From: Shouchella tritolerans
GTDB lineage: Bacteria; Bacillota; Bacilli; Bacillales; Bacillaceae_D
DNA length: 64,000 nucleotides
Assembly: GCF_025770735.1 (NCBI RefSeq)
Contig: NZ_JAODPB010000005.1
Coordinates: 62,001 to 126,000, forward strand
Direction of reading: 5' to 3'
This document shows, one piece after another, positions 15,554-25,126 of this stretch; within the stretch, counting starts at the first letter, position 1, and each line of letters opens with the position of its first letter. The position numbers and the translations under genes were made by a program. A model generated the notes under the pieces. It searched no databases, was not told the origin of the DNA, and saw only the letters and a list, made by a program, of their open reading frames with translations.

Positions 15554-15691
15554 TTATGCAATGCTTTTTTTCGATTGGGGATAAGGATATTCCTGCGGAC
15601 GACGGTTTTTCAAGTTGTCTAGCTGCTTTTTAAAAGCATCTTTCCACGCTAGGCGCTTTCGTTTTTGTTTGGCTTTCTTTTTTTGTTTCAT
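15554..15691 (-). CDS. Small basic protein, unknown function
   Basis: Encodes 45 aa. The first half is very rich in Lys/Arg/Gln (MKQKKKAKQKRKR), then WKDAFKKQLDNLKNRRPQEY. It has a strong ribosome site (GGGAGGGCG, 9 nt from ATG 15691) and a terminator 2 nt after its stop. These support a real gene between yjbC and spxA. Strong basicity suggests nucleic-acid or ribosome contact, which is speculation. I do not recognise the family. Confidence 0.65.
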   Translation of the reverse strand: MKQKKKAKQKRKRLAWKDAFKKQLDNLKNRRPQEYPYPQSKKSIA

Positions 15692-15741
15692 AGCGCTTCG
15701 CCCTCCCGTTTCTTTTTGTCAGGAGCCTATAGTCCACCGTC

Positions 15742-16287
15742 TTACTCTTTCAATGTTAATACTTCATCAACTGCTTCGTATGATTCTCCATACAACGCTT
15801 TGTCTTTATACGTATGGATGTTCTCATACGTGTGCTTCATTTTCTCATATATACTATTCTCATCTTCATTCTCTGGTGACCAATAAAGGATTTCTAATTC
15901 CGTCACTTTATTTGTCGCAAGAGAACGACGACGATAACCAATTGATTTGGCGTGTTTAAACCCTTCACGACTATAAAAGCGCTGACGCTTTTGTGTATCC
16001 GTGTCTTTATAATCGATAGGCTCCACTTCAAGTATAATTGGTTTTTGCTTTTTTTTCAATTGCTGTAACAGCTTTTTCCCTAGCCCTTCTCCCCTAGCCT
16101 GCTTTGCCACAAACAAATAATCGACAAAAATAAAGTCATCCGTCTCCACATACATCATCACATGGTTATCGCTCTCTTCCTTATGGTAGATGTCTCCCTT
16201 TTCTTTTAACAACAGTTCCATATGCTGTTTTGACTTCATTTCCTCAACTGGAAAATAGTCAGCAAGCTTCTCATACCAAGTCGGCAT
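15742..16287 (-). CDS. yjbC: GNAT-family N-acetyltransferase YjbC
   Basis: Encodes 181 aa. The acetyl-CoA loop is in VAKQARGEGLGKKLLQQL (about residue 60), and the following LEVEPIDYKDTDTQKRQRFY is strongly like B. subtilis YjbC. The substrate is unknown; YjbC is linked to general/salt stress. ATG 16287 starts MPTWYEKLADYFPVEEMKS. It lies upstream of the 45-aa gene and spxA on the same strand, as yjbC-spx in B. subtilis, but a terminator intervenes. Confidence 0.9.
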   Translation of the reverse strand: MPTWYEKLADYFPVEEMKSKQHMELLLKEKGDIYHKEESDNHVMMYVETDDFIFVDYLFVAKQARGEGLGKKLLQQLKKKQKPIILEVEPIDYKDTDTQKRQRFYSREGFKHAKSIGYRRRSLATNKVTELEILYWSPENEDENSIYEKMKHTYENIHTYKDKALYGESYEAVDEVLTLKE

Positions 16288-16387
16288 TTTTCATTCCTCC
16301 CATTCTTTGTTTAACACATACTCATTTATATAGCCATTTTCTTTTTTGTCCTAAACCCGTCATTTAGTTAGTTTGCCCTATTTGCTC

Positions 16388-16416
16388 AAAAAAAAAGCAG
16401 CTGAAGCTGCTTTTAC
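16388..16416 (-). terminator. Terminator of the DUF4015 gene
   Basis: AAAAGCAGC, TTCA, GCTGCTTTTTTTTT on the minus strand, overlapping the stop codon. Confidence 0.85.
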
Positions 16417-17627
16417 GGATTGTCGTAATCGACCCCTTCTGTGTAAGTGTTGGCCGCATTCCATAGTAAAAATTCGTTAATGTCATTTTCATACAAGGCA
16501 CGGATTTGCGCTTCTACTTCGTCTTTTCCGTACTGTAAGTAATTTCCTGATCCTAAATAGCTAGCAGTAAAGTCTTGAATCCACGGCCGCGACACCGGCT
16601 TCTTCTCCTCTAGCTGCTCTAAAAGCTCGTTTTCCAATTTGGCATAGCCATCGGTTAACTCATAAGGATACAAGTCAGGCTTGTCCAATCCTTCAAAAGA
16701 CGTCCAATGGCTCGGATAAATCATCGAAGAAATGACATCGACGTTCTCTGATATTTTCAAGAAGTTTTGTCCAATTCCTGGCGCTTCAGGCACGGTTGCC
16801 GCATAGCCGAAAATATCAACGGATACATCTACATCATAGACGCTTAATGTTTCCCGGGCATACGCGACAAAATCGGTGACTGCATTTACACGGCGTTGCA
16901 CATTGTCAATTTCGTCATCCCCGTATTTTCCTGTTTCATATTCAAGTGTTTCATCGCGTTTCTCAAATCCTTCTGGAAAGCGGACATAATCAAACTGGAT
17001 TTCTCGGAACCCCATTTGTGCTGCTTCCTCGGCAATGCCGACGTTATACTCCCATACTTCCTCCAAAAATGGATTGACAAATGCTTCTTTCCTGCCATTT
17101 TTCCAGACAGAGCCATTTTCTTTAAAGGAAAGCTCCGGTTTCATTTCAGCTAAGGTCGTATCTTTAAAAACAACAATTCGGGCAATTGGATAAATCCCGT
17201 TTTCTTCAAGAGCTTTCATCATTTCCTCAGGGTCGTTTATGTATTTCTTCGCAATGTTGTAATAAGGTGAGCTCTCATCAGGCATATATGTAATATTGCC
17301 ATGATCATCTTTAATGTCTATGACCATCGCGTTAAGCCCTGTTTCATTGACGAAATCAACAAGTGAATGAAAACGTTCTCCTCCAGCGGAGTGTCCAGAC
17401 ACATAAATCCCCCTCACTCCCTCGTCTGGATAATCGAACGTGTACCCTGACTGGTTCGCAAAGCGTGTTGAAAGTTTTGGGGTTTCATACAGCGTTTGAC
17501 CAACAAGCTTGTGGCCATGTACAAGCATCGCATTACCCGCTGCAGCTTTAACGCTCCCACCGTTAACACCAACTAGCAATGAAGCAGATAACAGAGCTGA
17601 GCAGCCGATTTTCATCAATTTACACAC
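16413..17627 (-). CDS. Secreted putative glycoside hydrolase (DUF4015)
   Basis: About 404 aa. A signal peptide (KIGCSALLSASLLVGVNGGSV) is followed by a short linker, then a TIM-barrel-like DUF4015 domain. Segments include VRGIYVSGHSAGGE, AMVIDIKDDHGNITY, GFREIQFDYVRFPEG (acidic Asp at a barrel strand end), DVSVDIFGYAA and ISSMIYPSHW. The family is predicted to act on cell-surface polysaccharide; activity is unproven. An in-frame ATG at 17645 has no spaced ribosome site. GTG 17627 has AAAGGGAG 7 nt upstream, so is preferred. The start is uncertain by a few codons. Confidence 0.8.
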   Translation of the reverse strand: MCKLMKIGCSALLSASLLVGVNGGSVKAAAGNAMLVHGHKLVGQTLYETPKLSTRFANQSGYTFDYPDEGVRGIYVSGHSAGGERFHSLVDFVNETGLNAMVIDIKDDHGNITYMPDESSPYYNIAKKYINDPEEMMKALEENGIYPIARIVVFKDTTLAEMKPELSFKENGSVWKNGRKEAFVNPFLEEVWEYNVGIAEEAAQMGFREIQFDYVRFPEGFEKRDETLEYETGKYGDDEIDNVQRRVNAVTDFVAYARETLSVYDVDVSVDIFGYAATVPEAPGIGQNFLKISENVDVISSMIYPSHWTSFEGLDKPDLYPYELTDGYAKLENELLEQLEEKKPVSRPWIQDFTASYLGSGNYLQYGKDEVEAQIRALYENDINEFLLWNAANTYTEGVDYDNP

Positions 17628-17648
17628 ACATACACTCCCTTTCATCCT

Positions 17649-17879
17649 TTAATCCTCATCATGGGCATCCCAATCATCTGGAATTAGCTCTTCTTCTTCT
17701 TTTACATACTGTTTTTGCCTTTTCTCAAGCTGTTCTTTAAGCTTTTCAAACTGCGTTTTGTTAAAAAGCCACATTTCTCCGTCATAAACGCCACGTATAT
17801 TTCCAAGACGAGCTTGTTCCATTAAATAAGACTGAGTAACGCCAAGATAAGAAGCCAATTCTTGCAGCGAAATATACAC
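17649..17879 (-). CDS. Small helix-turn-helix (excisionase/MerR-like) protein
   Basis: Encodes 76 aa from GTG 17879, chosen because AGGGAG lies 5 nt upstream. Residues 3-40 (ISLQELASYLGVTQSYLMEQ, then a beta-wing with GEMWLFNKTQFEKL) fit a winged HTH of the excisionase type. The C-terminal 35 residues are a charged coil ending in acidic residues. It probably binds DNA. It lies only a few bases upstream of the secreted DUF4015 gene, so the two are likely co-transcribed. Target unknown. Confidence 0.65.
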   Translation of the reverse strand: MYISLQELASYLGVTQSYLMEQARLGNIRGVYDGEMWLFNKTQFEKLKEQLEKRQKQYVKEEEELIPDDWDAHDED

Positions 17880-17991
17880 AGCCTCTCTCCCTCCCTCGCC
17901 CAATAAAGTATAACATGGTTCAGACTGTAGACTCTTCCCCTATTGGAAACGGTCCCTTTTGCTTGCTACCATACCCCGTTTACTCGAAGAA

Positions 17992-18022
17992 AAAACAATC
18001 TGGTCAAATGCCCAGATCGTTT
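17992..18022 (-). terminator. Terminator of the haemolysin III gene
   Basis: On the minus strand ATCTGGGCATTTGACCAGAT followed by TGTTTTTTC. Confidence 0.75.
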
Positions 18023-18673
18023 TTAAATGCCTACTGGCAAAATAAATAAAAATACAAGAAAGAAATGTGAGACAGAGCCTGCCAACACAAACAAATGCCA
18101 AATCGCATGATGATACAAAAATCCACGCCAGACATAAAAAATCGTCCCAGCGGTATAAAAAATCCCACCAAGCACCAACAGCCATATACCACCACTAGGA
18201 AGGGTTGACATAATCGGACCGATTGCAAACACAGCAATCCAGCCCATTGCTACATACATGACCGTCGACAGCACCAAAAACTTTTTTACGTAAAAGACTT
18301 TAAAGATAATGCCGACAGCAGCAATGCCCCAGACAATCCCAAATAATGTCCAGCCTAGTGCCCCACCGACTAAAATAAATAAAATCGGCGTGTACGTACC
18401 TGCGATAAACAAGTAAATAGCGGCATGATCGAAAATTTCAAATAAGTCTTTTGCCTTGCCTGGCTTAAAACTATGGACAAGTGTCGAAGATAAATATAGG
18501 AGCACCATACTTGTGCCATAAACCGTAAAACTAACGATATGCCAAGCTGTACCGTGCATGCTCGAGTAAACAATTAAAAGCACGAGCGCCAAGATGCTCA
18601 AAAGCGCACCGAAACCATGTGTGAGCGCATTGACCAGTTCTTCACGTCTCGAGAAAACGTGGGTATTTGCCAA
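18023..18673 (-). CDS. Haemolysin III / PAQR-family membrane protein
   Basis: About 216 aa with seven predicted membrane segments. Family-defining residues: ELVNALTHGFGALLS near the N-terminus (His), YLSSTLVHSF, EIFDHAAIYLFIAGTYTPI (Asp-His) and a C-terminal YHHAIWHLFVLAGSVSHF (His cluster). These correspond to the metal-binding Ser/Asp/His set of the PAQR/HlyIII fold. B. subtilis YplQ is a member. Its role in the bacterium is unclear. TTG 18673 is preferred because AAAGGGGGAAG lies just upstream; ATG 18706 precedes that site. Confidence 0.88.
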   Translation of the reverse strand: MANTHVFSRREELVNALTHGFGALLSILALVLLIVYSSMHGTAWHIVSFTVYGTSMVLLYLSSTLVHSFKPGKAKDLFEIFDHAAIYLFIAGTYTPILFILVGGALGWTLFGIVWGIAAVGIIFKVFYVKKFLVLSTVMYVAMGWIAVFAIGPIMSTLPSGGIWLLVLGGIFYTAGTIFYVWRGFLYHHAIWHLFVLAGSVSHFFLVFLFILPVGI

Positions 18674-18752
18674 ATAACTTCCCCCTTTACAACGGTTGGC
18701 ATTCATTATAGCATAGATAATTAAAAAATGTGTGGATGGAAGGAGAATGATG

Positions 18753-19292
18753 ATGAGAGAAGTGACGCTAGTTGCTCTTTACGACCACCACATTGCCCAA
18801 AAGTATTTGCAACGCTCTGGCATGGCTCATGCAATTCGCTGTGCTTACCACGCTTGTGCATTAGCGGTTAATGAAAACGTCAACCCCGACTTGGCAGCAA
18901 AGGCAGCTTTTTTGCACGACATCGGGCATTATACTTGGTACAAAAACGGCAAATGGGACTACTCGCTTTATAAAGCCTACGATATTCATGCCATTAAGGG
19001 CGCTGAACGTGCCCATAAATTATTAATTCGCCTTGGGGAACACCCCCGTCATGCGAAAGAAATCGCACTGGCAATTCTGTTGCATACAGACTCCTACTTG
19101 CCCAATGGGGAGCTTGCCCTCAGCCCATTGCAATCGGTGGTCGCAAAAGCGGATGCACTCGATGAAGAGCCAAAAGGCAGTCATCACTACCGGACCATTG
19201 AGGCAAAAACGGCACGGCAGTTGCTGACGGAACTTGATAGCCAAATTGACGGCTTGTTACAGGCTGGCGCCGGCAACAGAAAAGGGCGGTAA
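18753..19292 (+). CDS. HD-domain phosphohydrolase
   Basis: Encodes 179 aa. The HD metal ligands are visible: His in AIRCAYHACALAV, HD in AAFLHDIGHYTW (about residue 56), and a later Asp in VAKADALDE. The family hydrolyses nucleotides or cyclic dinucleotides; the substrate is unknown. Three consecutive in-frame ATGs (18747, 18750, 18753) follow AGGAG at 18741; the last has the best spacing. Its final 36 nt overlap the end of the convergent thioredoxin-like gene. It is divergent from the haemolysin III gene. Confidence 0.82.
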   Translation: MREVTLVALYDHHIAQKYLQRSGMAHAIRCAYHACALAVNENVNPDLAAKAAFLHDIGHYTWYKNGKWDYSLYKAYDIHAIKGAERAHKLLIRLGEHPRHAKEIALAILLHTDSYLPNGELALSPLQSVVAKADALDEEPKGSHHYRTIEAKTARQLLTELDSQIDGLLQAGAGNRKGR

Positions 19293-19838
19293 CTCAGTTA
19301 GCATCCCTTCATCCATCGCCCCGTTGATTCGCCGGACAATTCTTCCTTCCCTATCGACAACAAGCGTCGTTGGTATACCGAAAATTTGATACTGTTCTTG
19401 GATGTCCCCCTCTTTATCTAACAGGGGGTCAAACGGCGCGTTAAAATGAGTTAAAAATGCCTTGACTTCTTGTATGCCTTTCTCTTCGCTCGTCAAATTG
19501 ACGGCGACAAAATGATCGCCTTGCTGACTCAGTCGCTTTTCCGCTTCCACGATCAATGGCATTTCCTCTTGGCATGGATAACACCATGTCGCAAAAAAGT
19601 GGACCATTGTATACCGATGCGCTCCCTTTTTTGGATTAAATTCCCCAATGCCGCCAGATAAAGTCGGCAACGCAAAGGTAGGGGCCGCCTTCCCTTCTTG
19701 AACCCCTTCTTCCATTGCATGTACAATCGCTTCCACGTGCCGGAAAATCGATTCTGTTTTAAAATGGAACCATCCTACTGCCAGAATCGCTGCTACTAGG
19801 ATTAAAAACAAGATCGACCGTCTGATAGAACGGATCAT
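19257..19838 (-). CDS. Membrane-anchored thioredoxin-like (TlpA/ResA) protein
   Basis: About 193 aa. An N-terminal membrane anchor (residues about 7-25, SILFLILVAAILAVGWF) is followed by a thioredoxin fold with the redox pair in FFATWCYPCQEEMPL and the cis-Pro region FGIPTTLVVDREGRIV. It is likely to reduce or isomerise disulphides outside the membrane, as ResA does in cytochrome c maturation. The partner is unknown. Start ATG 19838 is taken because the frame upstream lacks a good ribosome site. It overlaps the HD gene tail-to-tail by 36 nt. Confidence 0.82.
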   Translation of the reverse strand: MIRSIRRSILFLILVAAILAVGWFHFKTESIFRHVEAIVHAMEEGVQEGKAAPTFALPTLSGGIGEFNPKKGAHRYTMVHFFATWCYPCQEEMPLIVEAEKRLSQQGDHFVAVNLTSEEKGIQEVKAFLTHFNAPFDPLLDKEGDIQEQYQIFGIPTTLVVDREGRIVRRINGAMDEGMLTELPPFSVAGASL

Positions 19839-19883
19839 GCCAAAAAAACGCCCTTTCTTGGAGGATGATAGGAGTGTCTTTCG

Positions 19884-20045
19884 ATGAACATGTATCAACT
19901 TTGCCAAGCCGTTGCCTGCCTCGCTTTATTGCTATTCGTATTTTTTTTGCAAGACGTCCCTTTTTCACTTTTATGGTTTAGCTTGCTTGTGGCACTCAAC
20001 CTCGGCTTGCTACTATATAAACGTTTTCAAAATCGAACCCATTAA
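19884..20045 (+). CDS. Small two-segment membrane protein, unknown function
   Basis: Encodes 53 aa: MNMYQLCQAVACLALLLFVF, a short turn with QDVP, then a second hydrophobic stretch (residues about 27-45) and a basic tail. TAGGAGTG lies 7 nt before ATG 19884. It starts 45 nt from the divergent thioredoxin-like gene. Its promoter must lie near or inside that gene's 5' end, so expression is uncertain. Not recognised. Confidence 0.45.
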   Translation: MNMYQLCQAVACLALLLFVFFLQDVPFSLLWFSLLVALNLGLLLYKRFQNRTH

Positions 20046-20138
20046 CCGACCTGCCTCTGTAAAAAATAGGGTTCCCTCTAGTGTATGTCCCTCTTCCCTC
20101 TCTTTATGCATCGCCTTTACGTTGTTTAGATGGAAGAG

Positions 20139-21188
<1,050 letters not shown>

Positions 21189-21235
21189 CCCTATTCGGCA
21201 TAAAACATGAAGCATTTCATGGCATGAACGTAAAA

Positions 21236-21260
21236 ACGACGTAGCCGTGTGCTACGTCGT
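21236..21260 (-). terminator. Terminator of the 40-aa gene, possibly also trpS
   Basis: ACGACGTAGC and GCTACGTCGT form a perfect 10-bp stem with a 5-nt loop; TTTTACG follows on the minus strand. Confidence 0.75.
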
Positions 21261-21269
21261 ATCAGTCTA
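21260..21269 (-). repeat. Solo end of the AGACTGATA element
   Basis: The minus strand reads TAGACTGATA between the stop of the 40-aa gene and the terminator stem. This is only the gene-proximal end of the element, fused directly to the hairpin. Confidence 0.45.
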
Positions 21270-21285
21270 AGTGATTTTTCGTGTC

Positions 21286-21408
21286 TTAATAGCCATTCGT
21301 TTTCTTGTACACTTTCCCAACAAAAAAGGAAAGTCCGAGCGTGCCGACTAACAAAACAACCGTTAAAATTTTCATAATTAAGTACGCAAATGAGTCCATT
21401 GTCTCCAT
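21286..21408 (-). CDS. Single-span small membrane protein, unknown function
   Basis: Encodes 40 aa: a short polar start, a hydrophobic segment (LIMKILTVVLLVGTLGLSFF) and the basic end GKVYKKTNGY. AAAGGAGG lies 9 nt before ATG 21408 and a hairpin with T-tail follows the stop, so expression is credible. Not recognised. It lies between trpS (convergent) and yjbA on the same strand. Confidence 0.6.
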   Translation of the reverse strand: METMDSFAYLIMKILTVVLLVGTLGLSFFVGKVYKKTNGY

Positions 21409-21512
21409 CAATCCGTGCCTCCTTTTGTCGCTTCCATTATAAAAGAAAGCGCATACGATGTAAATAGAAAAACAACGCGTTAAAGCAGGCCCCTTGCTTT
21501 AACGCGTTTTCC

Positions 21513-22259
21513 TTACTTTACCCGCTCTGGATGCTCCAACTCCCATAGTTTCTCGAAAAAGGAATGGCCTTTAACCATCGCTTCACATAATTTGTAATGG
21601 CGGTTGCTCCAACCTGCACGAACGCCGTTCAACAATTGTTCCCACACTTCTGCACGGCCTTTTTGCCGAAGTTTTTTGTATGTCAGAGGGTCCCACTCTG
21701 TACACCAATATTTTATTTCCGCATCTGAGCCTGTTGTCTGCAATTGATCTAGCACCATCAACAACAGTTGCTTCAGTTGCCTTTCCCTGCGGGTCAATCC
21801 CGCTAACTCGGCAGGACTCGGGGAAAGCAAATGGTATTCTTTTGCAGGCAGAGGGATTTCTAACTGGAAATAAGGGACATCTTGTTCAGTTAATGTCTCA
21901 AACACCAGTTGTTCTTGGCGTGGCGTTAACCGGCTCTTTCTAATTGGCGTTTTGTATCCCATTGTATCTACTGCAATAATCCGTTTCCCATCAGTGGCAA
22001 TAAAACAATAATCGAGTTGGATGCGTGACATGTTTTTGCGCAAATAGCTCTTTTGAAACACTTCTTTGAGCAATTCCATTGGCAAATCAAGAAGCTGGTC
22101 CTCTATGTAATCCATTAGCTTCTCGTCCACTTTCAACAATTTTACTTGATCAAGCACTTCTATGCGGTCTTCACTTCTCCACTCATGGAACGGGCACACA
22201 TTGTATCCATTCTCCTCGCCTTCAAACCAGTTTACCCATATATCTCTCATCATGACCAT
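21513..22259 (-). CDS. yjbA: UPF0736 protein YjbA
   Basis: Encodes 248 aa, cytoplasmic, no cofactor motif seen. It matches the YjbA family by the segments [39 protein letters not shown] and [18 protein letters not shown]. Function unknown. ATG 22259 follows AGGAGG at 10 nt. Position next to trpS is as in B. subtilis. Confidence 0.85.
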   Translation of the reverse strand: MVMMRDIWVNWFEGEENGYNVCPFHEWRSEDRIEVLDQVKLLKVDEKLMDYIEDQLLDLPMELLKEVFQKSYLRKNMSRIQLDYCFIATDGKRIIAVDTMGYKTPIRKSRLTPRQEQLVFETLTEQDVPYFQLEIPLPAKEYHLLSPSPAELAGLTRRERQLKQLLLMVLDQLQTTGSDAEIKYWCTEWDPLTYKKLRQKGRAEVWEQLLNGVRAGWSNRHYKLCEAMVKGHSFFEKLWELEHPERVK

Positions 22260-22333
22260 CTGAATCGATCCTCCTCACTAGTATGCTCTTTGGAGTCAGT
22301 ATGGTCACGAGGGGCAAATCTTAAACACCATTT

Positions 22334-23149
22334 TCATGTTTCCCTTCCATTGCGCAGTACCGACTCAGCATCCTCATCTAGAAAGGCTAACGTGTCTTTG
22401 CTAGAACGTTCAGCTGCTGCTTTGCAAAGCTTGAAACCGTAATAATAGCCTAGCATAGCCGGAATGCCTGCCCGGTCGTCGCCATAGAGATAAGGCTTGT
22501 AATTGCTTCTTCCTTTTCTCAACAAATTCGGCTTCAAATAGCGGACAAACCATTCTTCTTGCCAATGACGATCATATTTTTTTGTCCACGGCGCCACATA
22601 TGCTTCACCGACCTCTTCTATTACAGCTAATTCAGCAAGTCCTTCCATCACCATCGATTCTAATAACGAAATGGACGATTCTGTTTCCTGTGTGCGCCAT
22701 AATCGGCAAACATGATGGTATTCATGGGTGACTAATGCTTTTAAGTCATTTTCCTCAATGTCGCTTGAAATAAAAAGGACGATGCCATCAGGAAAGCCAA
22801 GCCCCATTTTCCCTCCTAGTTCTGCCTGGAGCCGTTTATGTTCTTCATTTGCTGGCAACAAGAAAACGGGCACATTTGGCCCCTGCCATTTATGTTTCAA
22901 AGCGGTAAACTGTTCGCCAGCTACAGTCCAACAATCTGAGTGCAAAAATCGCCTCAAGCGGCTTTTCCTCGTTTTGGGCAAAAATAAACCGACTTTCTGC
23001 AAATAAGTAGCCAGTTGCTGATCAGTCGAATAAGCGAAAAGCGATTGAAGTGGCTGGATAAACAGTTGCCTATACCTTGTTTGGACAGATTGCTCCTCGT
23101 AATGGTCCACATATAGCTCAATCCATCTGTTTGTCTTGACGATTCCCAC
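22334..23149 (-). CDS. yjaZ: YjaZ-like predicted Zn metalloprotease (DUF2268)
   Basis: Encodes 271 aa. The zinc motif HEYHH (HExxH) is at about residue 141, followed about 24 residues on by MEGLAELAV, which offers the third ligand Glu. The N-terminal half is alpha-helical and basic. There is no signal peptide, so it is probably intracellular. Substrate unknown. GTG 23149 is the frame's natural start with a GA-rich ribosome site. It is the first of two genes on the - strand with yjbA downstream. Confidence 0.8.
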   Translation of the reverse strand: MGIVKTNRWIELYVDHYEEQSVQTRYRQLFIQPLQSLFAYSTDQQLATYLQKVGLFLPKTRKSRLRRFLHSDCWTVAGEQFTALKHKWQGPNVPVFLLPANEEHKRLQAELGGKMGLGFPDGIVLFISSDIEENDLKALVTHEYHHVCRLWRTQETESSISLLESMVMEGLAELAVIEEVGEAYVAPWTKKYDRHWQEEWFVRYLKPNLLRKGRSNYKPYLYGDDRAGIPAMLGYYYGFKLCKAAAERSSKDTLAFLDEDAESVLRNGRET

Positions 23150-23229
23150 ACTCTCACATCCTTCAAAACAGAGTTACACTTGACTTTGCTTAGTGCCAAA
23201 TCCAAAATGAAAGGCAGAGGTGACCGACA

Positions 23230-23982
23230 ATGAATGATCCTTTGCTTACTTTCGAAAAAGCAAAACAGCTAAAACAACAATTAACGGAATTTATGATGAT
23301 GTATAAATTTGCTTTAGACGAAATGGAAACAAGAATTTCCATTTTGCAAGAAGAATTCGAATTAATGCATGATTACAGTCCAATTGAACATGTGAAAACG
23401 CGCTTGAAATCGCCGGAGAGCATTTTTGAAAAAGCGAGGCGTAAAAATATCCCTTTCCATTTGCATGTCTTAAAAAATTCCATCCAAGACATTGCTGGCA
23501 TCCGCATTACTTGTTCGTTTCTCTCTGATATTTACCGGCTCGAAGAAATGTTAAGAAAACAAAGCGACATGCATGTAGTCACAGTGAAAGACTATATTAA
23601 AAAGCCTAAGGAAAACGGCTACCGTAGCCTCCATATGATTGTGAAAGTGCCTGTCTATACATCCGCGCGCAAAGAAGAAGTGTTTGTAGAAATCCAAATC
23701 CGTACCATTGCTATGGATTTCTGGGCCAGCCTCGAACATAAGATCTTTTATAAATACAATCAAAATGTACCTAAACAACTCATTTCAGAGTTAACTGAAG
23801 CCGCCCATTCAGCTGCTGCACTTGATGAAAAAATGGAACATCTCCATCACGAAATGAGTGCGGTCAAGCAGAAGCAAGCGACACAGCCAGGCGATAGCGA
23901 ACAATTGCAATTAAACAGCCACACATTCGCAATTCCTCGAAAATTGCTAGAAAGCCTGCAAAACTTACCTGATGATTTGTAA
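23230..23982 (+). CDS. relP: Small alarmone synthetase RelP (SasA/YwaC)
   Basis: Encodes 250 aa with a single RelA/SpoT synthetase domain. YSPIEHVKTRLKSPESIFEK, NGYRSLHMIVKVP and the EIQIRTIAMDFWASLEHKI signature match B. subtilis YwaC more closely than YjbM. It makes (p)ppGpp under cell-envelope or alkaline stress in B. subtilis. Here the C-terminus is about 40 residues longer than YwaC, Gln-rich and of unknown role. ATG 23230 follows AGAGGTG. A TTGACT lies about 40 nt upstream. RelQ is 15 kb away. Confidence 0.93.
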   Translation: MNDPLLTFEKAKQLKQQLTEFMMMYKFALDEMETRISILQEEFELMHDYSPIEHVKTRLKSPESIFEKARRKNIPFHLHVLKNSIQDIAGIRITCSFLSDIYRLEEMLRKQSDMHVVTVKDYIKKPKENGYRSLHMIVKVPVYTSARKEEVFVEIQIRTIAMDFWASLEHKIFYKYNQNVPKQLISELTEAAHSAAALDEKMEHLHHEMSAVKQKQATQPGDSEQLQLNSHTFAIPRKLLESLQNLPDDL

Positions 23983-24105
23983 GGCGTGTGAACAAATCTT
24001 TTCCTACATGTATACGTTCGCTCAAGTGTTCTATTCTTGATTATCCGTTTCAGCCGTGCTACGCTTCATCTATTGAAGTAAGCTCAACCCGCAAAGGAGA
24101 TCCTT

Positions 24106-25056
24106 ATGACAACGGATGAATTAACAAAAAGCTTAGAGGCTTTTACTCACTTCACTCGTGCAGAATGGGCACAGCTAAACGACGGGCTTAGCGCTCCTCT
24201 CACGGAAAAAGAGCGGAAAAACCTCGAAGGTATTTATGAAACGATATCTGAGGCAGAAGTGAATGATGTATACATGCCTTTATCTGAATTACTTTATAAA
24301 CGAATGATCCATAATGTGAGGCTTCATGACGATTTAAACCGCTTTTTAAAAAGGGAACGGAAGCGCGTGCCATTTATCATTGGCATAGCTGGGAGCGTTG
24401 CAGTCGGAAAAAGCACAACCGCAAGGCTGATTCAAGCATTGGCTTCAAGATGGCCTGGCTCTCCGAAGGTGGAGCTTGTCACAACAGACGGCTTTCTATA
24501 TCCAAATGAAGTGCTGGAAGAACGAGGTCTAATGAAACGGAAGGGCTTTCCTGAAAGTTACGATATCCGCAGCCTGCTTACTTTTTTGACAGACTTAAAA
24601 GCAGGCACGCCTGTCGTAAAAGCACCTATGTATTCCCACTTGACTTACAACATTGAAAAAGACCGTATCCAAACGTTGATAAAACCGGATGTCGTCATTG
24701 TCGAAGGTATTAATGTCCTACAAGTAAACCGAAAAGGCAAGCGCATGCCCCATGTGTTTGTCTCTGATTTTTTTGATTTCAGCATTTATGTCGATGCAGA
24801 CGAAAAAGACATATTATCTTGGTATATCGAGCGCTTTCAACTGCTCCGTAACACAGCATTCCAAAAGCCCGAGTCGTATTTTCACCGCTACCGCGACTTA
24901 ACTGATGAAGAAGCGGTTGCAATGGCGGAATCGATTTGGCATACCATTAATGGCGTTAATTTAGAAAAGAACATTAAGCCAACACGCCTTCGCGCCGATT
25001 TGATCTTAACAAAAGGCGCCCATCATCGCGTTGAGCAAGTCCAATTGCGGAAATAA
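24106..25056 (+). CDS. coaA: Pantothenate kinase type I
   Basis: Encodes 316 aa, usual for CoaA. The P-loop [16 protein letters not shown] begins at about residue 97. [29 protein letters not shown] and IVEGINVLQ are family segments for pantothenate and ATP binding. It catalyses the first step of coenzyme A synthesis. ATG 24106 has AAAGGAGAT 6 nt upstream. It shares the bidirectional terminator with the convergent CAP-domain gene. Confidence 0.95.
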   Translation: MTTDELTKSLEAFTHFTRAEWAQLNDGLSAPLTEKERKNLEGIYETISEAEVNDVYMPLSELLYKRMIHNVRLHDDLNRFLKRERKRVPFIIGIAGSVAVGKSTTARLIQALASRWPGSPKVELVTTDGFLYPNEVLEERGLMKRKGFPESYDIRSLLTFLTDLKAGTPVVKAPMYSHLTYNIEKDRIQTLIKPDVVIVEGINVLQVNRKGKRMPHVFVSDFFDFSIYVDADEKDILSWYIERFQLLRNTAFQKPESYFHRYRDLTDEEAVAMAESIWHTINGVNLEKNIKPTRLRADLILTKGAHHRVEQVQLRK

Positions 25057-25086
25057 ACATCTTATACCTGACTTGCAGAAACAAAA

Positions 25087-25122
25087 AAACTCCGCTGCTT
25101 TTAGCTGCGGAGTTTTTTTTGG
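25087..25122. terminator. Bidirectional terminator between coaA and the CAP gene
   Basis: AACTCCGCTGCT and AGCTGCGGAGTT pair with one mismatch, with A-run on one side and TTTTTTTT on the other. Confidence 0.85.
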
Positions 25123-25126
25123 CGTG

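Noticed and set aside
17921-17932. CAGACTGTAGAC, like the distal end of the repeat
   Set aside because: No adjacent terminator in the right orientation and no second end; could be chance.
23983-24105. Hairpin GCTTCAT..TTGAAGTAAGC before coaA as a terminator of relP
   Set aside because: Stem is short, has a mismatch and no T-tail.
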